64,000 bases of DNA from Burkholderia sp. NRF60-BP8. GTDB lineage: Bacteria > Pseudomonadota > Gammaproteobacteria > Burkholderiales > Burkholderiaceae. The DNA is taken from contig NZ_CP013372.1 in NCBI RefSeq assembly GCF_001522585.2, positions 372,001 through 436,000 on the forward strand. The letters run 5' to 3'. The first letter of the stretch is position 1, and each line of letters opens with the position of its first letter. The notes under the pieces are model-generated. The model did no database searches and was not told where the DNA came from. It saw only the letters and a program-made list of their open reading frames with translations. This document shows positions 62,993 through 64,000 of this stretch, in pieces. The position numbers and the translations under genes were made by a program.

Positions 62993-64000
62993 ATGCCCAC
63001 TGCCGTCGTCGGCGCCGTGCGCGCGGTTGCCAGTCGCTACCGCTGGACCGTCTGTGCGCTGCTGTTTTTCGCGACCGTCATCAACTACATGGATCGGCAG
63101 ATCCTCGGCCTGCTCGCGCCGATGCTCCAGCACGACATCGGCTGGAGCCAGGTGCAGTACGGCCGCATCGTGATGGCGTTTTCGGCGTTCTATGCGTTGG
63201 GCCTGCTCGGCTTCGGGCGCATCGTCGACTGGCTCGGCACGCGGGTGTCGTACGCGGTGGCGATGCTGGTGTGGAGCATCGCCGCGATGCTGCACGCGGC
63301 GGTCGGTTCGGTGACGGGGTTCGCGTTCGTGCGCGCGCTGCTCGGCATCGGCGAGGGCGGCAACTTCCCGGCCGCGATCAAGACGACGGCCGAATGGTTC
63401 CCGCGCCGCGAGCGCGCGCTCGCCACCGGCATCTTCAACTCGGGAGCGAACATCGGCGCGGTGTTCGCGCCGGCGATCATCCCGGCGATCGCCGTGGCCT
63501 ACGGCTGGCGCGCGGCGTTCGTGATCATCGGCGCGATCGGCATCGTGTGGCTGGCGGTGTGGCTGGCGATGTATCGCACGGCCGACACGCGCGCACTCGC
63601 GGCGGAATACGACGAGCCGCGCGACGAAGCCGAAGCGCTCGACGCGGCGAATGCGAGCGCCGGCGCGCCGCGCTGGGGCGAACTCATCCGCAAGCGCGAG
63701 ACGTGGGCATTCCTGGTCGGCAAGTTCCTGACCGACCCGGTGTGGTGGTTCTACCTGTTCTGGCTGCCGAAGTGGCTCAACGAGTCGCGCGGGATGGACA
63801 TGCAGCACATCGGTTTGCCGCTCGTCTGCATCTATGCGCTGACGACGGTCGGCAGCATCGGCGGCGGCTGGCTGTCGTCGATGCTGCTGCGTGCAGGCTG
63901 GAGCGTGAACCGTGCGCGCAAGACGGCGATGCTGATCTGCGCCTGCTGCGTGCTGCCGATCGCGTTCGTGTCGCAGGTGCAGAGCCTGTGGATCGCAGTC
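62993..64000 (+). CDS. MFS transporter, ACS type (hexuronate ExuT-like), cut by window edge
   Basis: 336 codons are visible; the C-terminal quarter lies outside. CGGAGA precedes the ATG. VINYMDRQILGLLAPMLQ in the first segment, LLGIGEGGNFPAAIKTTAEW in the fourth and the WRAAFVIIGAIG stretch are those of the ExuT/glucarate carrier group. A LacI-type operator upstream suggests sugar-responsive control, and catabolic genes are expected to follow beyond the window. Confidence 0.9.
   Translation, partial: MPTAVVGAVRAVASRYRWTVCALLFFATVINYMDRQILGLLAPMLQHDIGWSQVQYGRIVMAFSAFYALGLLGFGRIVDWLGTRVSYAVAMLVWSIAAMLHAAVGSVTGFAFVRALLGIGEGGNFPAAIKTTAEWFPRRERALATGIFNSGANIGAVFAPAIIPAIAVAYGWRAAFVIIGAIGIVWLAVWLAMYRTADTRALAAEYDEPRDEAEALDAANASAGAPRWGELIRKRETWAFLVGKFLTDPVWWFYLFWLPKWLNESRGMDMQHIGLPLVCIYALTTVGSIGGGWLSSMLLRAGWSVNRARKTAMLICACCVLPIAFVSQVQSLWIAV

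Overview
The window is very GC-rich, densely coded and has the codon use, gene style and neighbour combinations of a Burkholderia (most like the Burkholderia cepacia complex). The many LysR-type regulators, the accessory catabolic operons and the extra-looking copies of housekeeping genes (glmS, panB) suggest a secondary chromosome; that is an inference, and no replication origin, rRNA or tRNA is visible. Both edges cut a gene (a GMC oxidoreductase at the left, an MFS transporter at the right).

Region 1 (1-7995): a leftward catabolic operon, AldA-like aldehyde dehydrogenase > MFS carrier > enolase-superfamily dehydratase-like enzyme > GMC oxidoreductase, probably for a sugar acid or related hydroxy acid, followed by two divergent GcvA-like LysR genes. 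Region 2 (7996-10260): a small accessory patch of lower GC with an unrecognised two-gene unit (GNAT-like protein plus an orphan small protein) and a ParD/ParE toxin-antitoxin pair. Region 3 (10303-18074): formaldehyde-activating-enzyme homologue > aldo/keto reductase > succinate-semialdehyde-type dehydrogenase > MFS carrier, divergent from a LysR regulator; then an orphan gene and another LysR gene. Region 4 (18235-25020): DUF3422 protein, a 66-residue orphan, a GNAT acetyltransferase, a LuxR-type regulator, an ACS-type MFS carrier, and a divergent HxlR regulator / glutathione S-transferase pair.

Region 5 (25105-43826) is a metal-resistance island. It holds a Cu/Ag-type RND efflux operon (small exported metal protein, TolC-like channel, CusB-like adaptor with a fused CusF domain, CusA-like pump, separate CusF), a cation antiporter, a cobalt/nickel module (RcnR/DmeR-type sensor, DmeF-like CDF exporter, NreB-like MFS), a CopS/CopR-type two-component system, and a divergent copper operon (exported small proteins, lipoprotein channel, Tat-exported multicopper oxidase, CusF, CopC, CopD). 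Metal would be sensed in the periplasm by the kinase and in the cytosol by the CsoR-family repressor, then oxidised, bound or exported across both membranes.

Region 6 (43996-64000): an ExeM/NucH-type secreted nuclease, a lipoprotein of the serine carypeptidase (S10) family with a small EF-hand-like neighbour, a zinc-free MDR-type oxidoreductase facing an XRE regulator, a cysteine desulfurase fused to a sulfurtransferase/phosphatase-like domain, a MipA/OmpV porin-like gene with its own two-component system, a small ACT-like gene behind a structured 5' leader, glmS facing an Lrp-type regulator across a large inverted operator, panB, an AraC regulator, an Ada-AlkA fusion coupled to ogt, and an ExuT-like carrier.
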